Of a stretch of DNA of 19,744 nucleotides, positions 7,071 to 13,929 are shown piece after piece; position 1 is the stretch's first letter, and each line of letters starts with the position of its first letter. This DNA comes from DAOVRL01 sp023128595 (GTDB taxonomy: Bacteria > Planctomycetota > Phycisphaerae > Sedimentisphaerales > Anaerobacaceae): NCBI GenBank assembly GCA_030628155.1, contig DAOVRL010000076.1:1-19744 (forward strand), in the 5' to 3' direction. The notes below the pieces were generated by a model that was given only the letters and a program-made list of their open reading frames with translations, was not told where the DNA came from and ran no database searches. The translations under genes were made by a program, and so were the position numbers.

Positions 7071-7104
7071 ATAATACTTGTACTTTATTTGTACCTTTTG
7101 TCAA
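7071..7104 (-). promoter_or_regulatory. possible brnA promoter/operator
   Basis: TTGTAC occurs at 7078-7083 and 7089-7094, exactly 11 bp (one helical turn) apart, just upstream of the brnT remnant. This is the type of repeat a ribbon-helix-helix antitoxin would bind. On the minus strand a perfect -35 TTGACA (7104-7099) and a -10-like TATTAT (7076-7071) surround them, but the 22-bp spacer is long. The operator idea is an inference. Confidence 0.35.
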
Positions 7105-7144
7105 ACAATTATTATTCTTTTTTGGGCTCTCAGCCACAACCATT

Positions 7145-7172
7145 TTGCGACTGCTGTTTTAGCCTGTATAGT
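7145..7172 (+). promoter_or_regulatory. possible asnS promoter
   Basis: TTGCGA (7145-7150) and TATAGT (7167-7172) are separated by 16 bp, about 50 bp before the asnS ATG. The -35 is weak. TAAGGA at 7208-7213 is the ribosome binding site that fixes the start at 7222. Confidence 0.35.
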
Positions 7173-7221
7173 CTATGGTCGCTTGGTTACCCTGAATCGA
7201 GCGCCGGTAAGGAATCAACAA

Positions 7222-8733
7222 ATGACAAGTAACGACACCGTTTACATCGATCAGTTGAAACACCATGCGGGACGGGATGTCACTGTCAATGGCTGGCTGT
7301 ATAAATCCCGCTCGAGCGGGAAGGTGCAGTTTCTCATCATTCGGGATGGGACGGGGCTTTGTCAGTGTATCGTTGAAAAGGGCAAAGTCCCGGATGAGCT
7401 TTTCGAACAATTAAGGCGCCTCGGCCAGGAATCGTCGCTTACCGTCACGGGCGTCGTCCGCGCCGAGCAAAGGAGTGTCGGCGGATACGAGCTGGCCGTA
7501 GCCGGGGCGGAAATCATCGGTCCGGCCGAGGGCTATCCCATCACGCCGAAATCGCACGGGGTCGATTTCCTGCTCAGGCACCGCCACCTGCACTTTCGCT
7601 CGCAGCGACAATGGTGCATCGGCAGAATCCGCCACGCCGTCATCGACGCCATCCGACGGTTCTTCAACGACAACGGCTTTATCCTCATCGACACGCCCAT
7701 CTTCACGACCATCGTCGGCGAGGACCAGACATCGCTCTTTGAAGTCGATTATTTCGGCACCCCCCTGCACCTGACGCAGACCGGCCAATTATACCTCGAA
7801 TCAGCCGCGATGGGCTTCGGCAAGGTCTATTGCTTCGGCCCGACCTTCCGCGCAGAAAAGAGCAAGACCCGCCGGCACCTGACCGAATTCTGGATGGTCG
7901 AGCCGGAAGTCGCATTCATCGACCTGGATGGGCTGCTCGAACTCACCGAGAATTTCGTCTCCTTCATAGTCGCCCAGGTCCTCCAGAATAATAGAACCGA
8001 GCTCGGAAACCTGGGCAGCAACATTGCCGCATTAGAGAAAATCCAACCGCCCTTCTATAGATTCACTTACACCGACGTGGTTGACATCCTCACCGGCCAA
8101 AAAGCCAAAGACTTCCAGGCCCAACAATTAGAGGACCTGCAAACCCAAAAGCAGCAGACCGAAGCCAAAATCGCCGAGCTCGAAGCCCAGCAGACCGGCT
8201 CGATGAAGCAATGGAAGAAGGATAAAATCGCCGCCGAGCTAATCGAGCTGCGCTCCACCCTCGCCGAGACGAATACCAAAATCGAAAACAACCCCAAGCA
8301 CGCACAGTTAGCAGCGGAATTTAGATGGGGCAAAGACCTCGGCGGCTCGGATGAGACCATCATCTCCCAAATGCACGACAAGCCCGTCTTCGTCACCCAC
8401 TACCCCAAAGGCGCCAAGGCCTTCTATATGAAGACCGATCGCAGCAACGAAAAGGTCGTCCTGAACTTCGATTTGCTCGCACCCGAAGGCTTCGGCGAAA
8501 TCATCGGAGGCTCGATCAGAGAAGACGACCACGACCGCCTCCTGGCGAAAATTAACGCCCAGGGCCTCAATCCCGAGACTTACAACTGGTACCTCGACCT
8601 GCGCAAATACGGCTCGGTCCCCCACGGCGGCTTCGGACTCGGCCTCGAACGAACCGTCGCCTGGATCACCGCAGAAAAGCACATCCGACAGTGCATCCCA
8701 TTCCCAAGAATGACCGACAAAGTATACATCTGA
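7222..8733 (+). CDS. asnS: asparaginyl-tRNA synthetase with coiled-coil insertion
   Basis: This enzyme charges tRNA-Asn with asparagine using ATP. It is a 503-aa class IIb enzyme. An N-terminal OB-fold for the anticodon spans about 13-100 (VTVNGWLYKSR, GKVQFLIIRDGTG). The catalytic core contains FGPTFRAEKSKTRRHLTEFWMVEPE (motif 2, about 205-229), EIIGGS and HGGFGLGLER (motif 3, 468-477), ending IPFPRM. FYRFTYTDVVDIL (278-290) is followed by ~77 residues of Gln/Glu/Lys-rich coiled coil (about 291-367) before WGKDLG. Enterobacterial AsnRS has only about 18 residues there. The longer reading frame upstream of 7222 has no ribosome binding site and no family match, whereas TAAGGA at 7208-7213 fits the ATG at 7222. 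Confidence 0.93.
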   Translation: MTSNDTVYIDQLKHHAGRDVTVNGWLYKSRSSGKVQFLIIRDGTGLCQCIVEKGKVPDELFEQLRRLGQESSLTVTGVVRAEQRSVGGYELAVAGAEIIGPAEGYPITPKSHGVDFLLRHRHLHFRSQRQWCIGRIRHAVIDAIRRFFNDNGFILIDTPIFTTIVGEDQTSLFEVDYFGTPLHLTQTGQLYLESAAMGFGKVYCFGPTFRAEKSKTRRHLTEFWMVEPEVAFIDLDGLLELTENFVSFIVAQVLQNNRTELGNLGSNIAALEKIQPPFYRFTYTDVVDILTGQKAKDFQAQQLEDLQTQKQQTEAKIAELEAQQTGSMKQWKKDKIAAELIELRSTLAETNTKIENNPKHAQLAAEFRWGKDLGGSDETIISQMHDKPVFVTHYPKGAKAFYMKTDRSNEKVVLNFDLLAPEGFGEIIGGSIREDDHDRLLAKINAQGLNPETYNWYLDLRKYGSVPHGGFGLGLERTVAWITAEKHIRQCIPFPRMTDKVYI

Positions 8734-8893
8734 ACCAAAAAACAAATGTATCCACCGGCATTCGCGTGGCAGTTGTAGGGTGGGATAATTAAAGGTGTCC
8801 GGTGATAAAAACTAGAGACAGCCTCCTATTAGTGGCTAAAGACAGTACGCAAAAACAGTGACGTCCCTAATAATAATGGCACACTTAGGCTAC

Positions 8894-9874
8894 TTATCTG
8901 CTTTCGTCTGAACCGGTCTTTAACGGATGACTCTTTACCAACGTTTTTAACAAAAGATCTTGCGCCTCTCGCATGTCCTCGTCTTCAACCGACCTTAAAA
9001 CTCGTAAACGCCTAAATTCACTGGCGGAGTATTTTTTCAGGAGGGACGCGTCATCCCCCTCCAATCTCTTTTGCAGGACTCTGTTCCAATAGATAGTCCG
9101 GTTTATATCCCCGCCAAACTGTCTAAGAGTTCTTAGGTCCAATCCCTCGCCGGAAGTTTCTCCATTCACCTCGGGATCCTCAAAGCGGGCGAAACGAGCC
9201 AGAAACAAGAGCACAATTGCCTTGCGATTAGCCTCACATACTTCCGCAGCTCTCTTTATCATCAAATCGTTAGCTTTCTTCGTCGTTAAACCTTTAATAT
9301 ATACCTTAAGTTTCGCTGTCACGCCTTCCAGAGCCTTACGCAATTCCTCCCTGCATTCGTCACCCAACTTTTCGAATCCGTCAATGTCAAATGCTGTTTT
9401 CAGATATGGCTCAAAGCCTATTAAAAGTCTGCCAACCCGTTCACTTGCATCGTTAACATCTTTCATAGCCCAGTCATTGGGGTTTTCCTCGCCCACAGGT
9501 ACGGCCTCTTTCAGACCTTCCCTTATATATCCCAACTCTTTCAAGATACTTGCAATACTTGCCGCTTCCTCAGTCAATAACTCGGCCGCATAGTCACGTT
9601 GGCGACTTTTCATTTCACGCAAATATATACCCAATAAGCCCGCATGCATCTTGCGGGCTCGGACAAAATCCCTTCCCGATTCACTCTTGAGCTCATTATA
9701 GAGCAAAAGCCCGTCGCTGACATACCATCTGACCAAATCGATCTTATTGCTTGCTTTCCCACCATCGACACCGGCGCAAACCGATGATCCCCTGCAAAAG
9801 ATCAAAGCAACAAACAAAAAGCCCAAAAAAAGGCGAACCACATCCCTGTATACCACCTTATTACTCTTAGCCAT
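8894..9874 (-). CDS. secreted helical protein of unknown function
   Basis: This is a 326-aa protein that I do not recognise. The start used here gives a normal signal peptide: basic MAKSNKVVYRDVVR, hydrophobic LFLGFLFVALIF, and possible cleavage after VCA (about residue 34). The rest is predicted almost entirely helical and highly charged, with no clear motif. AAGGA lies 7 nt before the ATG at 9874. A second in-frame start at 9919 has a perfect AGGAGG (9932-9927) 7 nt upstream, and would add 15 residues to the front of the signal peptide. A run of nine A's (9892-9884) lies between the two. It is downstream of a membrane coiled-coil gene on the same strand, and both are visibly more AT-rich than their neighbours. 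Confidence 0.7.
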   Translation of the reverse strand: MAKSNKVVYRDVVRLFLGFLFVALIFCRGSSVCAGVDGGKASNKIDLVRWYVSDGLLLYNELKSESGRDFVRARKMHAGLLGIYLREMKSRQRDYAAELLTEEAASIASILKELGYIREGLKEAVPVGEENPNDWAMKDVNDASERVGRLLIGFEPYLKTAFDIDGFEKLGDECREELRKALEGVTAKLKVYIKGLTTKKANDLMIKRAAEVCEANRKAIVLLFLARFARFEDPEVNGETSGEGLDLRTLRQFGGDINRTIYWNRVLQKRLEGDDASLLKKYSASEFRRLRVLRSVEDEDMREAQDLLLKTLVKSHPLKTGSDESR

Positions 9875-10054
9875 AAACCGTCCTTTTTTTTTCCCTGAAA
9901 ATAACTCACTCATCATCATCACCACTCCTCCTGAAGCACGTTCGACTCAATATACAAAGATCTTAATCACATTTCTACAACTTTTCAAAAAAAAACAAAC
10001 CAACTCACTGACACACTGACCTGCGACAATTTGCAGGGCCATCCTTCAGAAGCC

Positions 10055-10912
10055 TCATTCATAACTTCTCATTTTGTCGCCAATATGCCCGATAACTGCG
10101 CCAAGCTTCGCGTAAGGTGACAAGACCTCAATTTCCCCGGGCGAATTCCAATTCGGCATCAGAAGCTCAGGCGATTCTGTTATCCGCCCGATACTGCTCT
10201 GTGCCAACAAAACAAAGAAAATCTCCTTTTGCGTACTCTTGTCTGCAAATCCACCCTTTCCTTTTTCGTTCTCCTCTTTTTCAAGGTAAGAGTCAACGTA
10301 TGAGTTGATACTTTCCTTTTCCTCTTTAGTTAGCAAAAAAGAACTCCCACTCCCTTCATCTTCCGGCGAACCGAGCAGGCATAAATGGTGCGTCCGGAAA
10401 ACACCAGAGCCAAATCCGGCAGGCACCTGATTTAGCTGAAAGATGTAGCGCCCTTCAAGGCCTTCGTCGACGGCCTTCTCGTAAATGTCTTTACGGGCCC
10501 TTTCGATATTTCCGTGGCTGGCAACGATCCTTCGAACCGTTTCGTCCAACACTGTTTCGTCGCTTCTCTCCACAAAGCTCCTCATTTCTGTCTCAAGATC
10601 AGATCTCTCTGCCGATACTACCTTAGCATATTCCTTGCCCAGTTTTTCAATACTCACCTTGTGGATGTCTTGCAGCCGGTCCACCTGATTCTCAAAGCTC
10701 TTTGTCCGCGCGTCATCGTTCGTAGCCTGAACAGCTGCCCGGTCATCAGCTTTCTTTTCCTGAGCACGTGCCCACCATATACCCCATACAAATCCAGCAA
10801 TCACTACCAGGGCTACAACGAAGCTGATCACCATAGAACTGAAGCTGATCCCTATTGATAAGCGGTTCTTGTCAGTTTTAAAGTCTTCCAACAAATCCCT
10901 AAAGAATCCCAT
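10055..10912 (-). CDS. single-pass membrane protein with coiled coil, unknown function
   Basis: This is a 285-aa protein that I do not recognise. The N-terminal ~19 residues are charged. One strong transmembrane helix follows (about 27-47, MVISFVVALVVIAGFVWGIWW), then a long charged helical or coiled-coil region (about 50-145), a small region with RYIFQLNQVPAGFGSGVFRTHH (about 154-175), and a Lys/Glu-rich linker. There is no enzymatic motif. AAGGAGGT directly upstream is a near-perfect ribosome binding site and fixes the start. The next gene on the same strand begins 180 bp downstream, so the two may be co-transcribed. Confidence 0.75.
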   Translation of the reverse strand: MGFFRDLLEDFKTDKNRLSIGISFSSMVISFVVALVVIAGFVWGIWWARAQEKKADDRAAVQATNDDARTKSFENQVDRLQDIHKVSIEKLGKEYAKVVSAERSDLETEMRSFVERSDETVLDETVRRIVASHGNIERARKDIYEKAVDEGLEGRYIFQLNQVPAGFGSGVFRTHHLCLLGSPEDEGSGSSFLLTKEEKESINSYVDSYLEKEENEKGKGGFADKSTQKEIFFVLLAQSSIGRITESPELLMPNWNSPGEIEVLSPYAKLGAVIGHIGDKMRSYE

Positions 10913-11187
10913 TGAACCTCCTTATCTCATGATTAGCATTGTTTGTCTCCAATAACCGGCAAATAAAGCCCACCTACAGAACCACGTATTTGAACACCAG
11001 GGCATTAGTTAGTCAAGTAAAAAATACCCAATTGAGGTTGTCAAGTGCATTTTTCTTCTAAATCCCGCTTCTCGGCACAATCTCAAGCCAACAATCTTAA
11101 CCTTCACCTCGTAAATTACAGCACATTCCCAATCCAGTCAAGCAAGAATAATTCCCATTTTTCCGGGGTTAGCCGTCAAAATCAAGT

Positions 11188-11486
11188 GTCGCCTGTTTTT
11201 CTTCTCATTCGAATCCGTTCATCGATATCAAACAGCCTTCATCCAGTATACCGACCTTCCGCCCGATAAACAAGGCCTAACAGCCAGATTTTGCACAATA
11301 TGCTCGAAAATCCGCGAAAATCAGTGTCTAATCTGCCTGAATCTGCCAAAATCCGCGAAAATCCGTGTCTAATCTGCGAAATCTGCGGTCAAAACCGCCC
11401 CGTCAGCTATTTTTCTTCTCCATCATAATTCGGGCATCGATTTCAAACAGCCTTTATCGACTATATCGCCCCTTCCCCCGATAAAC
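11188..11486. repeat. diverged direct repeat pair (~85 bp)
   Basis: Copy A (about 11188-11271) and copy B (about 11402-11486) share blocks in the same order: GTC..CT.TTTTTCTTCTC, CATCGAT.TCAAACAGCCTT, .ATC..TATA..G, and CCCGATAAAC. The copies are separated by about 130 bp that contains the 30-bp repeats. There is no sign of coding. This looks like an old intergenic duplication. Confidence 0.7.
11307..11377. repeat. two 30-bp direct repeats
   Basis: The copies lie at 11307-11336 and 11348-11377, contain AAAATCCGCGAAAATC and GTGTCTAATCTGC, and differ at one base. They resemble the AATCCGCGAAAATCCGTG-type filler repeats that are scattered between genes in many environmental bacterial genomes. 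Function unknown. Confidence 0.8.
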
Positions 11487-11527
11487 CAGCAGAAATTCTC
11501 CATAATCGCCTCAAAAACCCCTATCAA

Positions 11528-11616
11528 CCTGTCCTGAGCTTCCCCTGCCCTGAGCATCTGCGGTTAATTCTCTTTCGTGCCAATTCGTGTAAACCTGTCC
11601 TGAGCTTGTCGAATGG
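11528..11616. repeat. CCTGTCCTGAGC-type interspersed elements
   Basis: CCTGTCCTGAGCTT (11528-11541), the variant CCCTGCCCTGAGC (11543-11555), and CCTGTCCTGAGCTTGTCGAA (11594-11613, continuing TGG to 11616) are copies of a short element I know from many unrelated environmental genomes. The third copy sits inside what otherwise reads as another common repeat (AATTCGTGTAAA ... TTCGTGGCTAAA). Confidence 0.7.
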
Positions 11617-11636
11617 ATTCGTGGCTAAAAATTAAC

Positions 11637-11665
11637 TTGACATCTAACTTCTCGTATGATATAAT
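11637..11665 (+). promoter_or_regulatory. perfect consensus sigma-70-type promoter
   Basis: TTGACA (11637-11642), a spacer of exactly 17 bp, and TATAAT (11660-11665). Both hexamers match the consensus fully. Transcription would start near 11672, which leaves a leader of about 120 nt before the ATG at 11794. Confidence 0.8.
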
Positions 11666-11793
11666 ACACATCTAACAAATAGCGGATCATTGAAACATAG
11701 CAAATATCGAAATCGCAGCACCGCGAAAGTCCCGCCCCATCGGGAATCAATACTAAATAATCAATAATCAATCAGAAACCGGAGGCTCCAACC

Positions 11794-12711
11794 ATGTCAA
11801 CCCAACCCCAAATCCACGCAAACCGCCTAAACGCCCAAAAATCCACAGGCCCCAAAAGCCCTCAAGGCAAGGCCGTCGTCGCCCAAAACGCCCTAAAGCA
11901 CGGCCTCTCCGCCCGCCACGACGTAATCATCACCGAAACCCAGGCCGATTTCGACCTCCACCGAGATGTCCTCATCGCCGAGCTCGACCCCCAGGGCCCA
12001 ATGGAATCTATCCTGACAGACCGCATCGTAAGCCTCTCATGGCGACTAAAACGAGCCGACCGAATCCAAAACCAGACTATAGACGCAATGGACGAAAAAA
12101 CCAAACACAACCCATTCCCCGGCCTCCCCAAATTACTAACCCGCAACCCCGAGCCTCAAAACCCCGCCCTGACCCTCGGCCGATTAGCCCTAAAAGACTT
12201 CTCAAACGACAGAGTCCTCGACCGACTCCTAATGTACGAACGCCGCTTGGAACACAGCCTCTACAAAACAACCCTCGAACTACAAAGACTCCACCTACTG
12301 CGAAACCTCGACCCCCCGGACGAAATCTCAAACCCCCGCCAAACCCAAGTAGAGCTCGAAGCCACAACCGCAGATCCGTCAACCCCCAATCCCGACCCAT
12401 CGCCGTCCAACCAACCCCAACCCCAACCACCCATCCCGACAACCTCGGGATCCCCCAATTTTGCCTTTTGCCCTTTGCCTTTTGATTTATCCCCTACCCC
12501 CCCCATCCAGCCGCCCTCGCCAAAGAATCACGCCCTGTACGCGCAAAACAAACCCAATTTCCAAAACCCCAAAAACAACACAACCTCTACCGCCCCAAAG
12601 ATTTACAACAATATTCCACCCCGCCGGAATCAAGAAAACAAACCCAATCAAACCCAATCCCCCCCGCACAAGGCGACATCCGAGATACGACATACGAAAC
12701 AAAAACATTGA
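11794..12711 (+). CDS. planctomycete conserved hypothetical with repeat-derived tail
   Basis: This is a 305-aa protein of unknown function. The N-terminus carries NRLNAQKSTGPKSPQGK (about 10-26) and QNALKHGLSARHDVII (31-46), a block common to a large planctomycete/acidobacterial hypothetical family. A helical segment follows (about 65-170, with LSWRLKRADRIQ and LMYERRLEHSLYKTTLELQRLHLLR). From about residue 180 the protein is Pro/Asn/Gln-rich and disordered. The DNA under residues 220-305 consists of short repeats, including TTTTGCC-type units, AAACCCAA units and the heptamer found at 23-127. GGAGG at 11781-11785 (8 nt) supports the start. It lies behind a perfect consensus promoter. The + strand is very rich in C and A and poor in G. 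Confidence 0.8.
   Translation: MSTQPQIHANRLNAQKSTGPKSPQGKAVVAQNALKHGLSARHDVIITETQADFDLHRDVLIAELDPQGPMESILTDRIVSLSWRLKRADRIQNQTIDAMDEKTKHNPFPGLPKLLTRNPEPQNPALTLGRLALKDFSNDRVLDRLLMYERRLEHSLYKTTLELQRLHLLRNLDPPDEISNPRQTQVELEATTADPSTPNPDPSPSNQPQPQPPIPTTSGSPNFAFCPLPFDLSPTPPIQPPSPKNHALYAQNKPNFQNPKNNTTSTAPKIYNNIPPRRNQENKPNQTQSPPHKATSEIRHTKQKH
12459..12711. repeat. intergenic-type repeats inside the coding region
   Basis: TTTTGCC-type units (12459-12484), three AAACCCAAT units (around 12548, 12640 and 12650), the 15-mer AAACCCAATCCCCCC (12650-12664, identical to 127-141) and two heptamers agATACG-acATACG (12683-12696, as in the array at 23-127) follow each other within the 3' third of the preceding gene. 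The other reading frame over the same DNA (KTNPIxK-type peptides) is no better as a gene. Confidence 0.7.
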
Positions 12712-12788
12712 CGAGCCCCCTCATTCATTGTACTCACTAACTTGAATCTGTGAGGCTTTTAACCAACGTCTTTTTCAGGAGGCCGATT

Positions 12789-13772
12789 ATGAAACGCAAA
12801 ATCCTAACTCCAACAAGCCTGGTGCTGCTCGTCTCGGCTCTAACCTTCGCTGTCGGCAGCTATCTAACATCCGCCGCCGAGCGTGACCTGTCCAAATCAC
12901 CACTCGTCAGCGAACGAGCAACTACCGCTAAACCAGCCCAGAAACGCCAACTGCGCATCATCTGCTTTGGCGCACACCCGGATGACTGTGAAATAAAGGC
13001 CGGCGGCGTCGCTGCTATGTGGGCCGCACAGGGCCACAAGGTCAAATTCGTCTCCACCACCAACGGCGACATCGGCCACTGGAAAATCGCCGGCGGACCA
13101 CTCGCCAAACGGCGAACAGCCGAGGTCGAAAAGGCCGCGGAAATCCTCGGCATCGAAACCCAGGTCCTCGACATCCACGACGGCGAGCTTATGCCCACAC
13201 TCGAAAACCGAAAGACCTTCGTCCGCCTTATTCGGGAATTCAAGGCCGACATCGTGATGAGCCACCGCTCCAACGACTACCACCCCGATCACCGCTACAC
13301 CGGCGTCCTCATCCAGGACGCGGCCTTTATGGTAATCTGCCCCTTCTTCTGCCCGGACGTGCCGCATTTGAAGACAAACCCGGTCTTTATGTACTTCGCC
13401 GACCGCTTTCAAAAGCCAAACCCGTTTGAGCCGGACGTAGTCGTCTCTATCGACGATTTTATAGACAAGAAGCTCGATGCTATGGTCGCCCTCGAATCGC
13501 AGTTCGTAGAGGGCGGCGTATCCGGCCACGAGGGCCGCATCCCCAAGAACGAAACCGAGCGGGCCGCCGCCCACCAAAGGGTCCGCAACAGCTTTCGACG
13601 CCGCTTCGCCGCCACCGCCAACAAATACCGCAACCGGCTTATCGAAACTTACGGGCAAGAACAGGGCAAGAAAATCCAATGCGCTGAGGCCTTCGGGCTC
13701 TGCGAATACGGCCGAAGACCGTCCGCCGGTGAACTAAAAAAGCTATTCACCTTCTCCAAACGCAAAGACTAA
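12789..13772 (+). CDS. secreted PIG-L/LmbE-family deacetylase
   Basis: This is a 327-aa protein with a signal peptide (MKRKILTPTSLVLLVSALTFAVGSYLTSAAE, cleavage around 30). The catalytic domain starts at RIICFGAHPDDCEIKAGG. AHPDD (62-66) and HPDH (165-168) give the zinc ligands and catalytic aspartate of the family. AKRRTAEVEKAAEILGI and DGELMPTLENRK are also typical. Family members remove N-acetyl groups from sugars (GlcNAc-type substrates), but the substrate here cannot be read from the sequence. Export suggests work on cell-surface or environmental glycans. AGGAGG (12777-12782) 6 nt upstream fixes the start at 12789 over an earlier in-frame ATG at 12750. It has no clear operon partner. Confidence 0.9.
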   Translation: MKRKILTPTSLVLLVSALTFAVGSYLTSAAERDLSKSPLVSERATTAKPAQKRQLRIICFGAHPDDCEIKAGGVAAMWAAQGHKVKFVSTTNGDIGHWKIAGGPLAKRRTAEVEKAAEILGIETQVLDIHDGELMPTLENRKTFVRLIREFKADIVMSHRSNDYHPDHRYTGVLIQDAAFMVICPFFCPDVPHLKTNPVFMYFADRFQKPNPFEPDVVVSIDDFIDKKLDAMVALESQFVEGGVSGHEGRIPKNETERAAAHQRVRNSFRRRFAATANKYRNRLIETYGQEQGKKIQCAEAFGLCEYGRRPSAGELKKLFTFSKRKD

Positions 13773-13836
13773 CAGCCTCTATGTACGCCGCCCCCGGCCG
13801 CGCGACACTACAACTTTGTCAAATTTGATTTGAGCA

Positions 13837-13891
13837 GTTGTCACTGTGAGCCAAGCGAAGCAGTCTATTTAGCCTGCGGTTTTACCGCAGG
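13837..13891. repeat. interspersed element ending in a hairpin
   Basis: GTCACTGTGAGCCAAGCGAAG (about 13840-13860) resembles the GTCATTCTGAGC-AAGCGAAG-type element found between genes in many environmental genomes. It runs into a perfect 7-bp hairpin, CCTGCGG (13873-13879), loop TTTTA, CCGCAGG (13885-13891). The hairpin ends 8 nt before an in-frame ATG at 13900. It could act as a weak terminator for the deacetylase gene or cover an AGG before prmC. Confidence 0.5.
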
Positions 13892-13929
13892 TTTGACTTA
13901 TGAAATCCCACTTGACAGAGTACTACACT

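Larger units (their letters stand above)
10913..11793. other. 880-bp gene-free stretch rich in degenerate repeats
   Basis: No convincing gene is seen on either strand. The stretch contains a minus-strand ribosome binding site at its left edge, a diverged ~85-bp direct repeat, a 30-bp repeat, CCTGTCCTGAGC-type elements, and the promoter and leader of the next gene at its right edge. A possible minus-strand -35 TTGACA (11044-11039) has only a weak -10 partner. Confidence 0.7.

Noticed and set aside
6302..7162. Long plus-strand ORF (286 aa) over the toxin-antitoxin island
   Set aside because: It runs antisense to the HEPN and brnA genes, which have clear family motifs and ribosome binding sites. 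Its own product matches nothing and it is a shadow frame.
7078..7221. N-terminal extension of AsnRS
   Set aside because: The 48 extra residues have no family match and no ribosome binding site, and they overlap the brnA control region. TAAGGA fits the ATG at 7222.
8734..8893. Terminator or small RNA after asnS
   Set aside because: Only short imperfect inverted repeats (CCAC...GTGG) without a T tract are present, and no conserved RNA pattern was recognised.
11045..11269. 74-aa ORF in the gene-free region
   Set aside because: It runs into the diverged repeat copy, lacks a ribosome binding site and has a low-complexity Ser/Asn-rich product.
12461..12745. Alternative frame with KTNPI-type peptides at the end of the hypothetical gene
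   Set aside because: It reads the same repeats in another frame without a plausible start. Repeats of this kind give open frames by base composition alone.
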